A stretch of DNA of 64,000 bases. Origin: Telopea speciosissima (lineage: Eukaryota; Streptophyta; Magnoliopsida; Proteales; Proteaceae). The notes below the pieces were generated by a model. That model searched no databases. It was not told the DNA's origin and saw nothing but the letters and a program-made list of their open reading frames with translations. Of the stretch, positions 34,561 to 47,025 are shown one piece after another. A program made the position numbers and the translations under genes. Each line of letters opens with the position of its first letter. The stretch's first letter is position 1. The DNA is taken from positions 8,505,568-8,569,567 of the forward strand of contig NC_057925.1 in assembly GCF_018873765.1 (NCBI RefSeq), read 5' to 3'.

Positions 34561-36494
34561 ATCCACACACATAGGACTGAGTTTTGAGCAAAAAAGGTTA
34601 AAAAAGATAAAGGCCTTTCTTGAAGACTCGCCTAAGCTTTAAAAAATGCCTAGACTCGGTCCTGGTTGATATGATTTTTCCCTTAACTCGTAATTTTGTC
34701 TAAGTCATACAAAAACTAATGAGTTATGTCGCTTTTACTGTGCCCTTTGCTGCATCGTGTTTCACACTTTTCTCCTTGGTTGAAGTCTTAATGAAGAACT
34801 GTTAAAGAATTGTTGTTTACGAAGAGTAACATGACATAGAAAGTAATGCATTTAATGCCCCCATTTACCCGCTTTATTTTTCCTTGTAAAAAGTTCAAGC
34901 ATCATGCATTCAGGTTTGATTTTATTTCTATTATATTATATGTATTAAAAGGAACATGATTCATCACTTAGGATTTTATTTATATATTAAATATATTAAA
35001 AAAGAAAAATGTTACTCGTTTTTCACCAGGTTTTGAAGAGGAGAATCGAGTAAAAAAAATCTGGTTTTCCAACTATGATTTTCCCCCTAACTCTTGTATT
35101 TTTTTCTTAATTAAAATTAATTTTATTTTTCTAGAAAAAATAATACCAAGAAAACTAAGTAGCCAATGCGAGAAGAGGCAATGGATGTGCTCGGAAAGGT
35201 ATGGTAGCAAAATGGTAGTCCGAAAGGAATGTTCTTGGGTAAATTTTCCTAGGTCAATGCCTGTGATCAGTCACATTTGAGACTCTAGCCAACCGCGTCT
35301 TAGTATTGGTATAATTATGACATGGTTCATTCAACTAGAAAAAGGAACCTGTAAGCTTTAGCGCTATCGCTTTCTTGTGGCGTGTCTCGCTGCTCTTGTG
35401 GCCTCTTTCTTTTTTTTCAGAGGTATGATTGCGAAATCGATGTTTGAGAAGTCCAATCTCATTCCGTACTCGAACCGGGGACCACTAGGGGGCTTCGAAA
35501 AGAGAAGAAGCAGGGCAAGAAGCATCGAATGCAAACAAAGCGGGTGAACTTACTGATTTGATCTTTTGTATCCGGATTCCTCAACTAATCCAACTAATGC
35601 TGATCTATCTCTTGAATGGAAGCTAACAGCCTAGCATAATTTATGAAAAAATGGAATAAGACATGAATCATCATTTTCAATGTAAAATACTTCAACAATG
35701 CTTTCAATAATTCTCAAGAATTGTCAAAGTAAAACAGAACTTTCCCCCTATTTTCCTGAATTTTCTGTTATTATTTAAAATAATTTGAAAATTAGTGAAA
35801 TTAAAATAATTAATTTTAAGACTGAAAAAAGGACACTGTGAGGCCATAGATTGGCCAATGTTGTCCAACATATATATTGGTGACCTCCAAACAGTTAGTA
35901 TAACCCCTATTTTTTTCTTTTTTTTTTGCAAAATAATAATTTTTTATTTGCATAGAAATTAAAAAATATTTTAAAAATAGAAAATACAATCTCATTCCAT
36001 CAAGTTATTGATCGGGGCCGCATTTTCAACATATAAAATTTGAACAACTGCAAGAAAGTATTCGTCATATTTCTTTGCAACAAATACTTTTGGAGAAAAG
36101 TGTGTTACCTTCAAGTTGAATTCTCCTCCAAATGATGTTGTTGTGCAACAAATCTCCTCCAAATGTTGTTCTTGAACAACAAATTTACTTGTTCCAAGCA
36201 AGATTGGAGAAGATTTGGTAAAAAAATAGCATTTGTGGGGGGTTTTCTTCACACAGAGCCAAGACTAACTGAGACTGGTCAAAATTTTGACCTAGTCTCA
36301 TCGAAAAATTGCTTTTATAATAAGTGAAATGTAGCAGTTTCATCCGAGATGAAATTTCGGCCGAAACATTCCATACTTCTTAACTCGTGACTGGTTTCGA
36401 CTCAGTACCTATTGAAACCGAGAAAAGAATCGAGATCTCAGTGGGACTTCGAACCTTCTTGTCCGGGCTTTGGACCAGCGGCAAAATACCTACA
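34561..36494. other. Intron DNA, possible organelle-derived segment inside
   Basis: No gene. About 35155-35640 differs from its surroundings: more balanced base composition and motifs such as TTTAGCGCTATCGCTTTCTT and GAAGAAGCAGGGCAAGAAGC that recall plant mitochondrial intergenic DNA. This is an impression, not a match. The rest is AT-rich. Confidence 0.3.
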
Positions 36495-36695
36495 TGTTAG
36501 AAGATGGGAGAAGAGAATGAGAGCTGAAATGCTTGAGTGAGTTGTGACTCTCCTCAGCCCCTCTATATAGATTTCATTAATTATGACAAAATTACAAGTA
36601 TACCATCCATAGCCAACTATCATAGCTAAGGAGAAAAATAAAGAAACAAATAACAAAGGAAAAAACCCAAAGTACCCTTATTACATAACTCAACA
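36495..36695 (-). repeat. 3' LTR of the minus-strand copia element
   Basis: TGTTAGAAGATG...ATAACTCAACA on the plus strand, 201 bp, with canonical TG/CA ends. Confidence 0.92.
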
Positions 36696-36986
36696 CTCCC
36701 CCTCAAGTTGGTGCATATATATCATGCATGCCAACTTGACTAAACTAGGATGAAACAACTTTCCACTTAGACCTTTGGTGAGTTGATCTCCTGACTTCAC
36801 AAAGGGTATACAGATCTAACCACTTTCTAACTTTTCCTTGATGAAGTGTTTGTCGATCTCCACATGCTTAGTACGATCATGTTTCACTGGATTGTGAGCA
36901 ATGCTGATTGCCACTTTATTGTCACAGTACAACATCGTTGGATGATGAACAGAACTACCAATATCCTGGAGTAAACTTTGAAGCCA

Positions 36987-39900
36987 TTATAGTTCACATA
37001 TGCCCTTGGCCATTGCATGGAATTCTGCTTCAGCACTGGACCTAGCCATCACATTTTGTTTTTTACTTCGCCATGTGACAAGCTTACCTCTAACAAAGGT
37101 ACAATAGCTTGAAGTGGATTTTCTATCAGGGTTACCAACCCAGTCAGCATCTGTGTAAGCCTCAATGCAGAGATGATCATGTGGAGATAAGGGAATCCCT
37201 TTCCTTGGAGCTGACTTCAAGTAGTGGAGAATACGAAGAACAGCAGCCATATGGGTGGAGTAGGGACCATGCATGAACTGACTAACCAAACTAACAACAA
37301 ACGTAATGTCTGGTCTCGTGTGGGAGAGATAGGTCAGTTTTCCCACTAACCTTTGATAGCACCCCTTATCAACTGGATCACCATCCTTCTCTTGTAGACG
37401 AGTAGTAACCTCCAGAGGGTTGTCACATGGGTGACATCCTAATTCCTAACAAACCAGTCTCTGAAAGCAAGTTTAGAACATATTTCCTTTGGGAGAGAAA
37501 GATGCCTTTAGGAGAACGGGCAACTTCAATCCCAAGAAAGTACTTGAGCTGTCCTAGGTCTTTGATCTCAAATTCTCGGCCCAAGAATGTCTTTAGGGGG
37601 GAGACTTCCTCTGCATCATTGCCAATCACCACTATGTCGAAGAGTAACCTTATCTTCATTCCGTTTGGTGAACAAGGTGTGATCAGCATTGCTCTGTTTG
37701 TATGCTAAATAAATCATTGCTTTATAGAACCTGCCAAACCAAGCCCGTGGAGATTGTTTCAGCCCATATAATGCCCTCTTCAGTCTGCAAACCTTCCCAT
37801 GAGTCTTGTCGCAAGCAAAACCTGGAAGATTCTCCATATAGACTTCCTCTTCCAGTTCTCCATGAAGGAATGCATTTTTCACATCCAATTGCTGCAAATC
37901 CCAGCCAAGATTGATAGCATATGATAGCAAAACCCAAACGGTGTTCAACTTTGCACTGGGGCAAATGTCTCCTGATAATCAATGCCATAGGTCTGGGTAA
38001 AGCCCTTGGCCACCAGCCTGGCCTTATATCTGTCCACTGTTCCATCAGGCTTTTGCTTGACAACAAACACCCATTTGCAACCCACTGTTTTCTTGCCTGA
38101 AGGAAGGGCCACCAGCTCCCATGTTTCATTTTTAAAATAAGGCCGTCATCTCTTCCAACGTTGCTGTCCTCCACTTTGGATTTGCTATTGCCTCCTGCCA
38201 TTTTTGAGGAATAGAAACGGAGGAAAGAGAGGACATAAAGCATAATAGGAAGGGGACAAGGCATCATATGAAACAAAATTGGTGATAGGATGTTGGGTGC
38301 AAGATCTAATGTCTTTATGGGTAGCAATAGGTAAATCAAGAGAGGGATCCTTACCAGGCAACGCAGTGGAATTTGGATCTGGATAGGGTTTTTACAGTTG
38401 GAGAAGTAGTACAGCAGTGGTGATCTCAACTTGCTCTTTGTGTTTCCGGTTAAAGACTTAATCCACAGGAATTTGGCTCACGGGTCTTCGTTTCCCCTGA
38501 ATAGGAGGTACACTAGAGACTGAAGTTGGAACTCTTGGAGAAGAAGGAGACTCCCCCTGAATAGGAGCCAGATGGGTAGAAGAAGACTCCCCTTGAATAA
38601 GAGCTGGTAGAAGATCAGACACATCTTCAAACACTGGATCATGCTCCCCCTGAAGAGGTAGCTGAGAATAGTATGCCAAGGATTCATGGAGGACAATGTC
38701 CATGGTAACAAATGTACGCCAAGAAGGGGGATGATAACATTTGTATCTTTTCTGGGTGGTGGAGTAGCCCAAAAAAATACAATGGATGCTCTGAGGATCA
38801 AGCTTACCATGTAGATGATGATTGCGAGCATAGCAAACACAACCAAAGATTTTTGGGGGACCACAAAGGAGGAGGAACCTAGAAGGAGGTCAACAGGAGT
38901 ACGCCCATTAAGGACAAGGGTAGGCATACGGTTAATGAGGTAGGCAGCAGCAAGTATAGCATCACTCCAATATTGAGGAGGAACCTGCCGTGCAAACATA
39001 ATTGCCCGAGCCACTTCTAAAAGATGTCAATTTTTCCTTTCGGCGACTCCATTCTGGGCAGGGGTGTCTACACAGCTGGTCTGATGGATGATGCCATTCT
39101 CAGCCAAATAGGTTTGAAATTGAACTTCCATGTATTCTCTACCATTGTCGCTCCGCAGAATTTTTAATTTGGCATTGAATTGTGTCTTAATCATAAAATG
39201 GAATAGCTGAAAACATCGAAAAACCTCACTTTTGTGCTGCATCATATACACCCAAGTGGCCCGAGTAAAGCAGTCAATGAAGGAAACAAACCATCTATAG
39301 CCAGAAATGGAAACATAACGGGTAGGGCTTCACACATCAATATGAACTAAAGCAAAAGGAGAAGTACTTCTTTCATTGATTGGAGAGTAAGTAGAACGAG
39401 TCTGCTTAACCAAGACACAGGCTTCACATAAAAACTCATCCTTGTTACAATCTTTAACTAACTGAGGAAACATAAAAGCTAAAGTTCGCAGAGGAGGGTG
39501 ACCAAGCTGACAATGCCATAGATGGAGATCCGAAGAAGTTGCTGAATGTAACTGATGAGCCGAAGAGGAAACAGTTGGTGGACAAGTCTGACCCGTGTCG
39601 AGTAGGTAGAGACCACCATGTACCTTACCACCCCCAATTGCGTGGCCTTTCTCCAGATCCTGTATGACACAATGAGAAGGAAAGAAGGTTATTTTGCAGT
39701 TTAAATCTTTGGTTAGACTACTAACGGAAAGAAGATTAGTAGGAAAAGAAGGAACATGTAAAACAGAATTTAGGGTAATGGTAGGAGCAGTGAATGAAAC
39801 CCTTTCCATGAATAGGAGAAAGGGAACCATTCGCTGCCCGAACACGGAGAATAATGATGAAATACATGAGAGGAGCCAGTCATGTAGTCAGTGGCACCAA

Positions 39901-40591
39901 AGTCCAAGGACTGGAGACTGGAGACTGCCGATGCATAGTGACTACCGACTGGAATACCTGAGGCAAAGTAAGAACCAGATGGGGCAGCAAATGCCGTGGA
40001 AGGTGCAGCGGAAGGTGGCTGGACCATGCGACGGAGGGCTATCATCTCATCCTGAGTAAAACCAGTATCAGCAGTGGGGACTGTTGCAGTAGGAGCAGTG
40101 GCTTTAGTCAGATTGGTCTTCGGTTTGAGCTTCCCCCGGCCTTGTTTCGCCTCAAAATCAGCGGGCTGCCCATGTAACTTCCAATACTGAGCCTTAGTGT
40201 GATAGGGGGCGTGGCAATCCTCACACTTGACAGGCTCTTTGGAAGCAAAAGTACCACTGCCAGTAGTGGCAATAGGAGCAAGGCTGGCAGTAGTCTGTTG
40301 GGCGGACCTAGTAACAGTAGGAGCTTGTAACATCGCAGCCCGACGAGTCTCCTTTGTGTGAATCATGGCAAAGGACTGCTCTAGTGTAGGAAAGGGAGAC
40401 TGATTCAGCACTTGCATTCGAATAGGGTCATACTCCACATTTAGACCAGCCAAGAAGTCGTACACACGGATACTGTCGACGTGTTTATGGTAGGTAGCAA
40501 CATCAGAAGGTGTAGATGGTTGATAAGTGGAGTAATGATCCAATTGTTGCCACAAGCTCTTGAGTGTAGCATGGTATGTGGAGACAGACAA
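36987..40591 (-). pseudogene. Copia pol remains (gag end, protease, integrase, reverse transcriptase, RNase H)
   Basis: Broken frames from right to left. Gag C-terminus with a damaged zinc knuckle (CEDCHAPYHTKAQYW, last Cys now Tyr). Protease site LDFGATDYMTG (Ser of DSGA lost). Integrase with HLWHCQLGHP (about 39500) and LRSDNGREYM (about 39140). Reverse transcriptase with LDVKNAFLHGELEEEVYM (about 37850). RNase H with AYTDADWVGNPDRKSTSSYC (about 37160). At about 37640 the text runs from the KVT block straight to FDIVVIGND, so the YVDD catalytic motif has been deleted. At least six frame breaks. Confidence 0.9.
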
Positions 40592-40597
40592 CTCCTT

Positions 40598-41017
40598 TTA
40601 AGTGAGCTCATGAGCCTTCTTGCGAATCTCATACATTTGGGCAGCATTCCCAATATGCCCATAAGTCTCCTTGGCGGCACTCCAGATCTGATGGGCTGTC
40701 TCTAGAAGCATGAAGTTGTTGGACAGATTTGGATGTATGGATGCCAACAAGTAAGACATAACCATGGCATCATTGGACAGCCACTTCTCTTGCGGAGACC
40801 CAGCTGTAGGTGGCATGGGAATAGTCCCAAGTATGAGACCAGCCAGTCCTTGACCAGCAATGGTCAAATAGGTGGTCCGAGACCACTTGAGGTAATTTGT
40901 CCCATCAAATTTGATAGGGGCAGAAAGTGAAAGGAGTTCTGTCTGGGGCTGTCCATCTTGTGGAAGGGGCTGTCCATCTTGCCCAGAGGTTGTAGAAGAG
41001 TCATCGGTGCCAGGCAT
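40598..41017 (-). CDS. Copia gag, N-terminal part
   Basis: ATG at 41017-41015. The 139-residue frame starts MPGTDDSSTTSGQDGQ, continues with the conserved FDGTNYLKWSRTTYLTIAGQ of the copia gag-type domain and ends at a stop just after RKKAHELT. The reading continues in the next frame (LKSLWQQLDHY), so one stop or frame break truncates gag here. A leader of about 770 bp separates it from the primer-binding site. Confidence 0.85.
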   Translation of the reverse strand: MPGTDDSSTTSGQDGQPLPQDGQPQTELLSLSAPIKFDGTNYLKWSRTTYLTIAGQGLAGLILGTIPMPPTAGSPQEKWLSNDAMVMSYLLASIHPNLSNNFMLLETAHQIWSAAKETYGHIGNAAQMYEIRKKAHELT

Positions 41018-41786
41018 GATGATTCAAAAAAGAAGCTTCAACAAAAAAGGCAGCAACACAAGGATAGCAATATCCCCAAGAAATCTCTAGGGAAATAAGC
41101 TGAAATATGGACCAAGTACTCTTTAATGATGATGGAAGAGACCCTCAAAATTTCAGACCAATCGGAGAAGAAGAACTATAAGAGGTAATTCATCGAACAC
41201 ATGTCAAGCACACTTGTATGCTGAAATCGATGGCTGAAAGGGGAAATAGAGAGAACTTGCACAAAAACTTGGAGGATGGGCCTCAAACTTGGATCGAAGA
41301 CTCCTCTAGTATGTGATAACCACCCTTCAAAAGATCAGTATCAACAGAGAAGTAGAACCCTATGTCGATTGAGTATCAGGGTTTTGAAAAAACCTGACAG
41401 TAGAGATCAACTTTTGTCTTGGAGAGCTGTAGCTGCTGTTATAGTGTGAAATATTGGATGATAGGAGCTGTCCAAGGTATGCTAATATGGATCTTCAAGA
41501 AGGGGAGACTCGATCTTCACTCTGTGATAAGACTCGATCTCCAAGGTATGAAGACTCCAAAATCGCAGGAAGGGGGTAGCAGCTATCAATCCAAAGGTAT
41601 GCTTCTAGAACATTGAATGAATGAGGTAGATGAAGGACAGCACAAGATCGATAGATCACCTCATATGTGATGCCCTTAGTGCAGATGTAGGACCAAGAAG
41701 AAGAAGAGAGAAAGAAGTAGAAGGGGCTGTTAGAGATGGATAGAAACGATGAAGATGGTGGCTATTCTAACCCTAGATCAGTTTAT

Positions 41787-42007
41787 GCTCTGATACCATG
41801 TTAGAAGATGAGAGAAGAGAATGAGAGCTGAATGGCTTGAGTGAGTTGTGTGACTCTCCTCAGCCCCTCTATATAGATTTCATTAATTAGGACAGAATTA
41901 CAGGTAATACCCTCCATAGCCAACTATCATAGCTAAGGAAAGAAATAAAGAAACAAATAACAAAGGAAAAAACCCAAAGTACCCTTATCGGGTTACATAA
42001 CTCAAAA
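41787..42007 (-). repeat. Primer-binding site and 5' LTR of the copia element
   Basis: GCTCTGATACCA (41787-41798) is the reverse complement of TGGTATCAGAGC, complementary to initiator-Met tRNA. It abuts the LTR TGTTAGAAGATG... (41799-42007), whose final CA has become AA. Confidence 0.92.
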
Positions 42008-42253
42008 CTATATGATATCTTTTCCAATAATTACCAAACCAAGCCAAAGTTTTTGGCACCCCACTGATCTATTTGCCTAATTTCCATTCAGAATGAATTG
42101 GGGCGGGGGGAGGCATGTAGATTGAAGTTTTCTCATCTACTTCTGTCAAATTATTGATTTATGGTCTCATCCAAGTAAAATTTTATGGCTTATTTCTTTT
42201 GTTATTTGTTTGCTCTCCAAAGTACTTATTTATTCTTGATTTGAATTGGACAG

Positions 42254-43354
42254 GCATGAAGGGACGTTAGTGAACTTAGTCGTTGCAGAAGTTTCTAGTA
42301 AATTGATAAAAGGCTCCCGGATTGTTTCTGACGACCTAGTTGGAATTGAATCTCATGTAGAAAAAATAAGGAGATTATTAGACATTGATTCTGAAGATAT
42401 AAAGATTGTGGGAGTCCAAGGGCTTGGTGGGATTGGTAAGACAACTATCGCCAAGGTTGTCTACAATACAATCGCACTTCACTTTGAAGGATGTTGCTTT
42501 CTTGCAAATGTTCGAGAAACTTCTCAACATTATAGGGGACTTGTCGATTTGCAAAATCGACTTGTCTCTAATATATTGAAAGGAGAAAAATTGAACATCA
42601 CTGATGTAGATGATGGAATTAATGTGATCAGAGAAAGACATTGCAGGATGAAAGTTCTTATTATTCTTGATGATGTGGATGAAAAATCTCAATTGGATGC
42701 TTTAATCAGGAAGCCTGATTGGTTTGGTTTGGGAAGTAGGATTATAATCACAACAAGATATGAGCATATCTTGGTTAATCATGAAGTGGATGAAATATAT
42801 GAGCCTAATGAAATGGATGCAAATCAATCTCTTCAACTATTTTCCAGGCATGCCTTCAGAAGGGACCAGCCTCCGGATGACTATCTAGATCTTTCAAAAG
42901 ACATTGTAAAGAATACTAGAGGGCTTCCGTTGGCTCTTGAGGTTATAGGTTCATCTTTATTTCGTATGAGTAAGTCAGCATGGCAGGATACACTAAAGAA
43001 GTTGCAAGTTGATTTTCTTCATGATGAAGTTCTGAAAATGTTGAAAATAAGTTTTGATGGCTTACAGGATTCAGAGAAAGAAATATTTCTAGCTATCGCA
43101 TGCTTTTTCATTGGAATGGATAAAGATATTGCATGTTTCATATGGCAAGAGTGTAACTTGTATCCTGGAAGGGGAGTTGACATTCTTTGCCAAAAGTCTT
43201 TGGTAGATATTAGTGAAAATAATGAACTAAATATGCATGATCTGCTTAGAGATCTTGGAAAGGAATCATTCATCGAGAAAGCCCTGAGGTGCTAAGAGGT
43301 CGAAGTAGATTGTGGTCTCACAAGGAAGCGTTGGATGTATTGAACAAACATGCG
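42254..43354 (+). pseudogene. TNL exon 2: NB-ARC domain, with a one-base frameshift
   Basis: Starts HEGTLVNLVVAEVSSKL after the acceptor TTGGACAG. NB-ARC motifs in order: P-loop GLGGIGKTT (about 42424), RNBS-A/kinase region, kinase-2 LIILDDVD (about 42660), RNBS-B GSRIIITTR (about 42730), GLPLAL (about 42920) and MHD in NMHDLLRDLG (MHD 43233-43241). All nucleotide-binding residues look intact. The open frame then ends at TAA 43293-43295. One base on, another frame continues with SPEVLRGRSRLWSHKEALDV, the normal TNL sequence. The exon is 1101 bp, one base short of fitting the phases of its neighbours. So a single base was lost near 43262-43268, unless it is a sequencing indel. Confidence 0.92.
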
Positions 43355-43985
43355 GTAGGTTCTCAATAAATGGTCAGTACACTTTATTTTATGCTTCCAA
43401 TCATTACTGATGTTCTTACCATAAGCTAACCATATATTTCCACAGAAAGCACTTGCTATTAAGTGATAAAGTTTGATAGACCTAATACTTTGAAGGCATT
43501 TGTTCCTTTTTTAAGTTAAGGTTTCTTAGATTTGGTCTATGAATATTCAATTCTTTTTTCCAATATAATGTCATGGAGGTTGGTGAACTTTTTGCAGCAC
43601 GGTAGTGGTAGACTTGGTGGGGTCCATGTTATCAAGGATCCTGCAGTCATTTCAATGAAGTTTCAGCCCTATCTGAGCATATATACAGAAACATTGTTCA
43701 TATTGACAACTATGAAAATGCCTCAAACCTTTGTTGTCTAATATTAAATTCAGTGGCATTGTTACAGTTTTGTATGCCTTTGGATGCACTATTAGTCCAT
43801 ATAACATGCTCATTTTGGGTTAAAACTTCACAAATAAGATTTGTGGGGTCTTTTATAATGTTATCTCACCAGATCCAATGTATGACAAGTGATCGTGAAA
43901 GCACAACAATTCACCAAAACACCGTGAACATTAGCAAGTTTTGGTTATGATATTCTTTTTGTACTTATTTAGTTGTTTGTTGTAG
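43355..43985 (+). other. TNL intron 2 (631 bp)
   Basis: GTAGGT donor after NKHA (phase 0) and TTTGTTGTAG acceptor before GTDKVKGLC. No embedded gene or repeat seen. Confidence 0.8.
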
Positions 43986-44187
43986 GGAACTGATAAAGTT
44001 AAAGGGTTGTGTATTGACTTTGGAGGTAGTTCAAGAAGCCAACACCGATTGATGAGTGAAGGATTTGCTAAAATGACTAAACTCAGGTTACTCCAAGTTG
44101 ATTATGCATACTTTGCTCCAGATTCCATCCCTTCTTTTTCAGAACTGATATGGTTTAGATGGAAAGGATGCCCTCTGGAATGTACAC

Positions 44188-44313
44188 TGTTGAATTATTT
44201 ATCCACCCGTGTCCCCCTTTGGATAGTCCACCGTGTTAGAGCTTCTGTATGATATACATATTATTTCTTCCCTTTCCTACAAGGTTGACTTTTTAGAGGA
44301 AGCGGTTCCAACA
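44188..44313 (+). repeat. 5' terminal repeat of the exon 3 retroelement (126 bp)
   Basis: Begins TGTTG after TACAC and ends GGTTCCAACA just before the primer-binding site. It shares only its ends (TGTT, TTCCAACA) and some T-rich sequence with the 214-bp 3' LTR, so the two are not ordinary LTR twins. Confidence 0.6.
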
Positions 44314-44325
44314 TGGTATCAGAGC
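44314..44325 (+). promoter_or_regulatory. Primer-binding site (initiator-Met tRNA)
   Basis: TGGTATCAGAGC, the standard plant copia primer site, at the inner edge of the 5' terminal repeat. Confidence 0.88.
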
Positions 44326-47025
44326 TGGTCTGATCTAGGTTAGAGAGAAGGAAAAACCCTATTTTACCCCTTCTTCTCCTCCAATCGATCTCTCCTTCTT
44401 CTCTTTTTCTCGGCTTTTCTTTTTTCTGTTTTTTCTTTTTCTTAAACCTTGTTTAGGGGCAGCACTAATGAGGTAACTACAGAATATCGATGATTTAGTT
44501 GCTGCCCCCCTTTCTCTTCTATCGATTTTTATTAAAAAACCCTGCTGGAGTCCTTCTCTGCGATATTGGAGTTGTCCAGAATTTTTTGGAGAACCGATCT
44601 TCCACCATTGGAGCTCCCTATGCACCCTTCTCCAGCCCCTTTCTACCCTATTCTATTACCCTAACTTCCCTTTTTCTTTCTCTTCATCTTTTTTTGAGTA
44701 TTCCAGCCCCAACCCTAATCGATCTCACCTTATCGATTTTAGGGTTTCCCTTTTCTGATGCAGCTGAATTTTTGGGGGTGATTCCCTACTACTACAAGCC
44801 ATATTCGACCTAAGTTTGGACCCTTTTTGATGGCTGGATTTGTTTCTAAAGCAAAAATTCCTTAACCTGCTAATTTGGTTACCTGCCAAAAACCCTGACT
44901 TTCAGATTTCAGTTTTTGCTAATTTTTTGAGGGCTGATTACTCCCACTTCAAGGACCAATTGACCTCAATATTGCACCTATCCAAGTTTTTTAAAGACCC
45001 CTACCCCAATCGATCTCTTCTTTTCAGGGTTTTCCAAAACCCTGATAAAAATCGATTTGGGCTAGGGATGTTTGCTGCTGTTTTAGTGCTTTGGAGGTGG
45101 TTCTACCATTAAATGAGTACTCTCCTACATCAATACATGGCTTGAAGGAGGTCTATTTTTCCTGCAATGGTTGCTACCCTTTGTTTCTGCGATTTTTTGG
45201 AAGCTCTCCCCTTTGAAGATCAAGTCTCAATCTTACTGGAGATTGATTGTTCACCTTGGAGGTTCCAGTCTAGCAGCCTTGATGAGCATCTATTGCAAGT
45301 CTACATCAGCAATTACAGCCCCATTTCCCTATGTCGATCCCAATTTCAGGGTTTCCCAAAACCCTGACTAAAATCGATTTTAGGGTTAGGGTTGTCCTAT
45401 CAAGCTAATTTTTTTTAGGAGAGTCTTACACATATCGAGGAGTATTCAACATGAATTTCAGCATCATTCATCGAGTTCTTTTGAAAAATTCAGGTTCACA
45501 CTTATGGCTCGATTTCTTCAATTATCAACCTATTTTTTATTGGTTCCTATGTGGCTTCTTGCTTGACTACCTATGGATATGTCTGGTTCTTTATCTTCTA
45601 TTTGCTGGTTATTTTGAGCTTCACTACCTACATGGCTGGTGTTATTGATTGGCTTTTGTACGCATGACTGATTGATGTGTTATTGTTACTTTTATGTGGA
45701 ATATTGCTACCCTATGAATGTGTCTGTGTTTCCTATTATTGGAGATTGAATTACTTTCGTTATGGAAGGCTCGAATCTGCTACCCTGGAGATCAGCTAAT
45801 TTGGGAGTACTACAATGTGTTCCACGATTATTGGTTGCACCTACGAACCTATTCAGTTATGTGAAGCCTTTCGGGTTCATATCCGGCTTACTTTGGAGCT
45901 TGGTCCTAGCATTGTTCACTAATTCAGATCTGATCCACCTTTTTGTTGAAGCTTCTTCATTGCATTACTGTTCGGATATCTTCATCAGTCCTATTTTGCA
46001 TGTGGGAGTTTATACATTGGAGTTTTGCACACTTGTTCTACCTTGTTTGAAGATTGCTCAAGCCTTGAAGCATGGTGTTTTTCTTCCTTCACATCAGATC
46101 TGTATACTTCTCGATTTGAATATTGGAGTTAGGAGTTTCTCCCCTGCGGGGGTTTCCATCAAAAGTGTTTGTTTGATCGATGGAAGATGGTTGGAACTAT
46201 ATATGTTGCATAATTTACTCCTACTTCATTATCCCACTGCTGTTTTTTCCTTCACCACCTCCCAAAACATACCTTTGGCATTCCCCATAACCACCTTGGA
46301 AGTTACTGGTATTCTCTACCTTACCATTACTTCTTTTTCCATTACCCTTGGCAGCCATTGCAAAATTCTGGAATGTTATGTTTTGCCCTATCTCTCTTAT
46401 GTCCACGTGTACTACACGTGAGGGGGGAATATATACAGTATACCTACACTATACCTGCAGCCATTGCAGAGAGCAGAACATGCAGGGACACTTGGTGCAA
46501 AACATAGAAGGTCAGAAATTTCATCATTGCCAATGGGTATCTACTTAGTTATTGGATTAAAATTTGTCATAAGGGGGAGGTTGGCCTTAAAGTTTGAAGA
46601 TATTCCATATGAGGTTCTACAGTTTGGTTGTTTGTTTGTTTCCGCTACTTGGTCTTTACTGCTGCTTGACTCATTTGCCGGCTACCCTAGTTACTTATCT
46701 TCAGGATTATAATTCAGAGATTCATCACTGGACAGCAATAGAAGATTGGTGAAGGCTGCCTTTTTGGAAAACATTCCAGTCATGTTTTGCTGATCAAGTC
46801 TGTCCAAGTTTGACGGTTTTTTTTTCAAGTTCTTGAAGATCTATTTGGGAGCTACATTCTTTTTGGAGCTGGATTCTGCTACAGTTTATTCAAGTTGGGC
46901 ATTAGTACCTTGTATGCGCCAACTTGAGGGAGAGTGTTAGCATTGTTATGGAGAGAGTTTTTTTTTCTTTAGTTCAAACTGGATCTTCTTCCTTTAGTAT
47001 TTGTATAATCCAACTTGATGGGGAG

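Larger units (their letters stand above)
36495..42007 (-). mobile_element. Full-length but dead Ty1/copia element (5.5 kb)
   Basis: Two LTRs (36495-36695 and 41799-42007) bound it. The primer-binding site is GCTCTGATACCA (41787-41798, plus strand) and the polypurine tract CTCCCCCTCAAG (36696-36707). Flanks CTACA and CTATA form a 5-bp duplication with one mismatch. Gag, protease, integrase, reverse transcriptase and RNase H lie in order on the minus strand but are split by stops and frameshifts. By eye the LTRs differ at about ten positions plus short indels, roughly 5%, so the insertion is not recent. It lies near the 3' end of TNL intron 1. Confidence 0.92.
23890..42253 (+). other. TNL intron 1, 18.4 kb, filled with nested transposons
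   Basis: Donor GTAAGT at 23890 and acceptor TTGGACAG ending 42253. TNL first introns are usually around 100 bp to a few kb. From left to right it holds the foldback element 24175-26642 (with a hAT inside), the LINE 26652-32036 (with two MITEs and an LTR inside), a copia 5' fragment 32037-33738, a copia integrase fragment at 34171 and the full-length copia element 36495-42007. Unassigned parts are 23890-24174, 33739-34170, 34561-36494 and 42008-42253. Confidence 0.85.

Noticed and set aside
45762..46421. 219-codon frame inside the exon 3 retroelement, considered as a possible element gene
   Set aside because: Hydrophobic, low-information translation with no gag, pol or other family motif.
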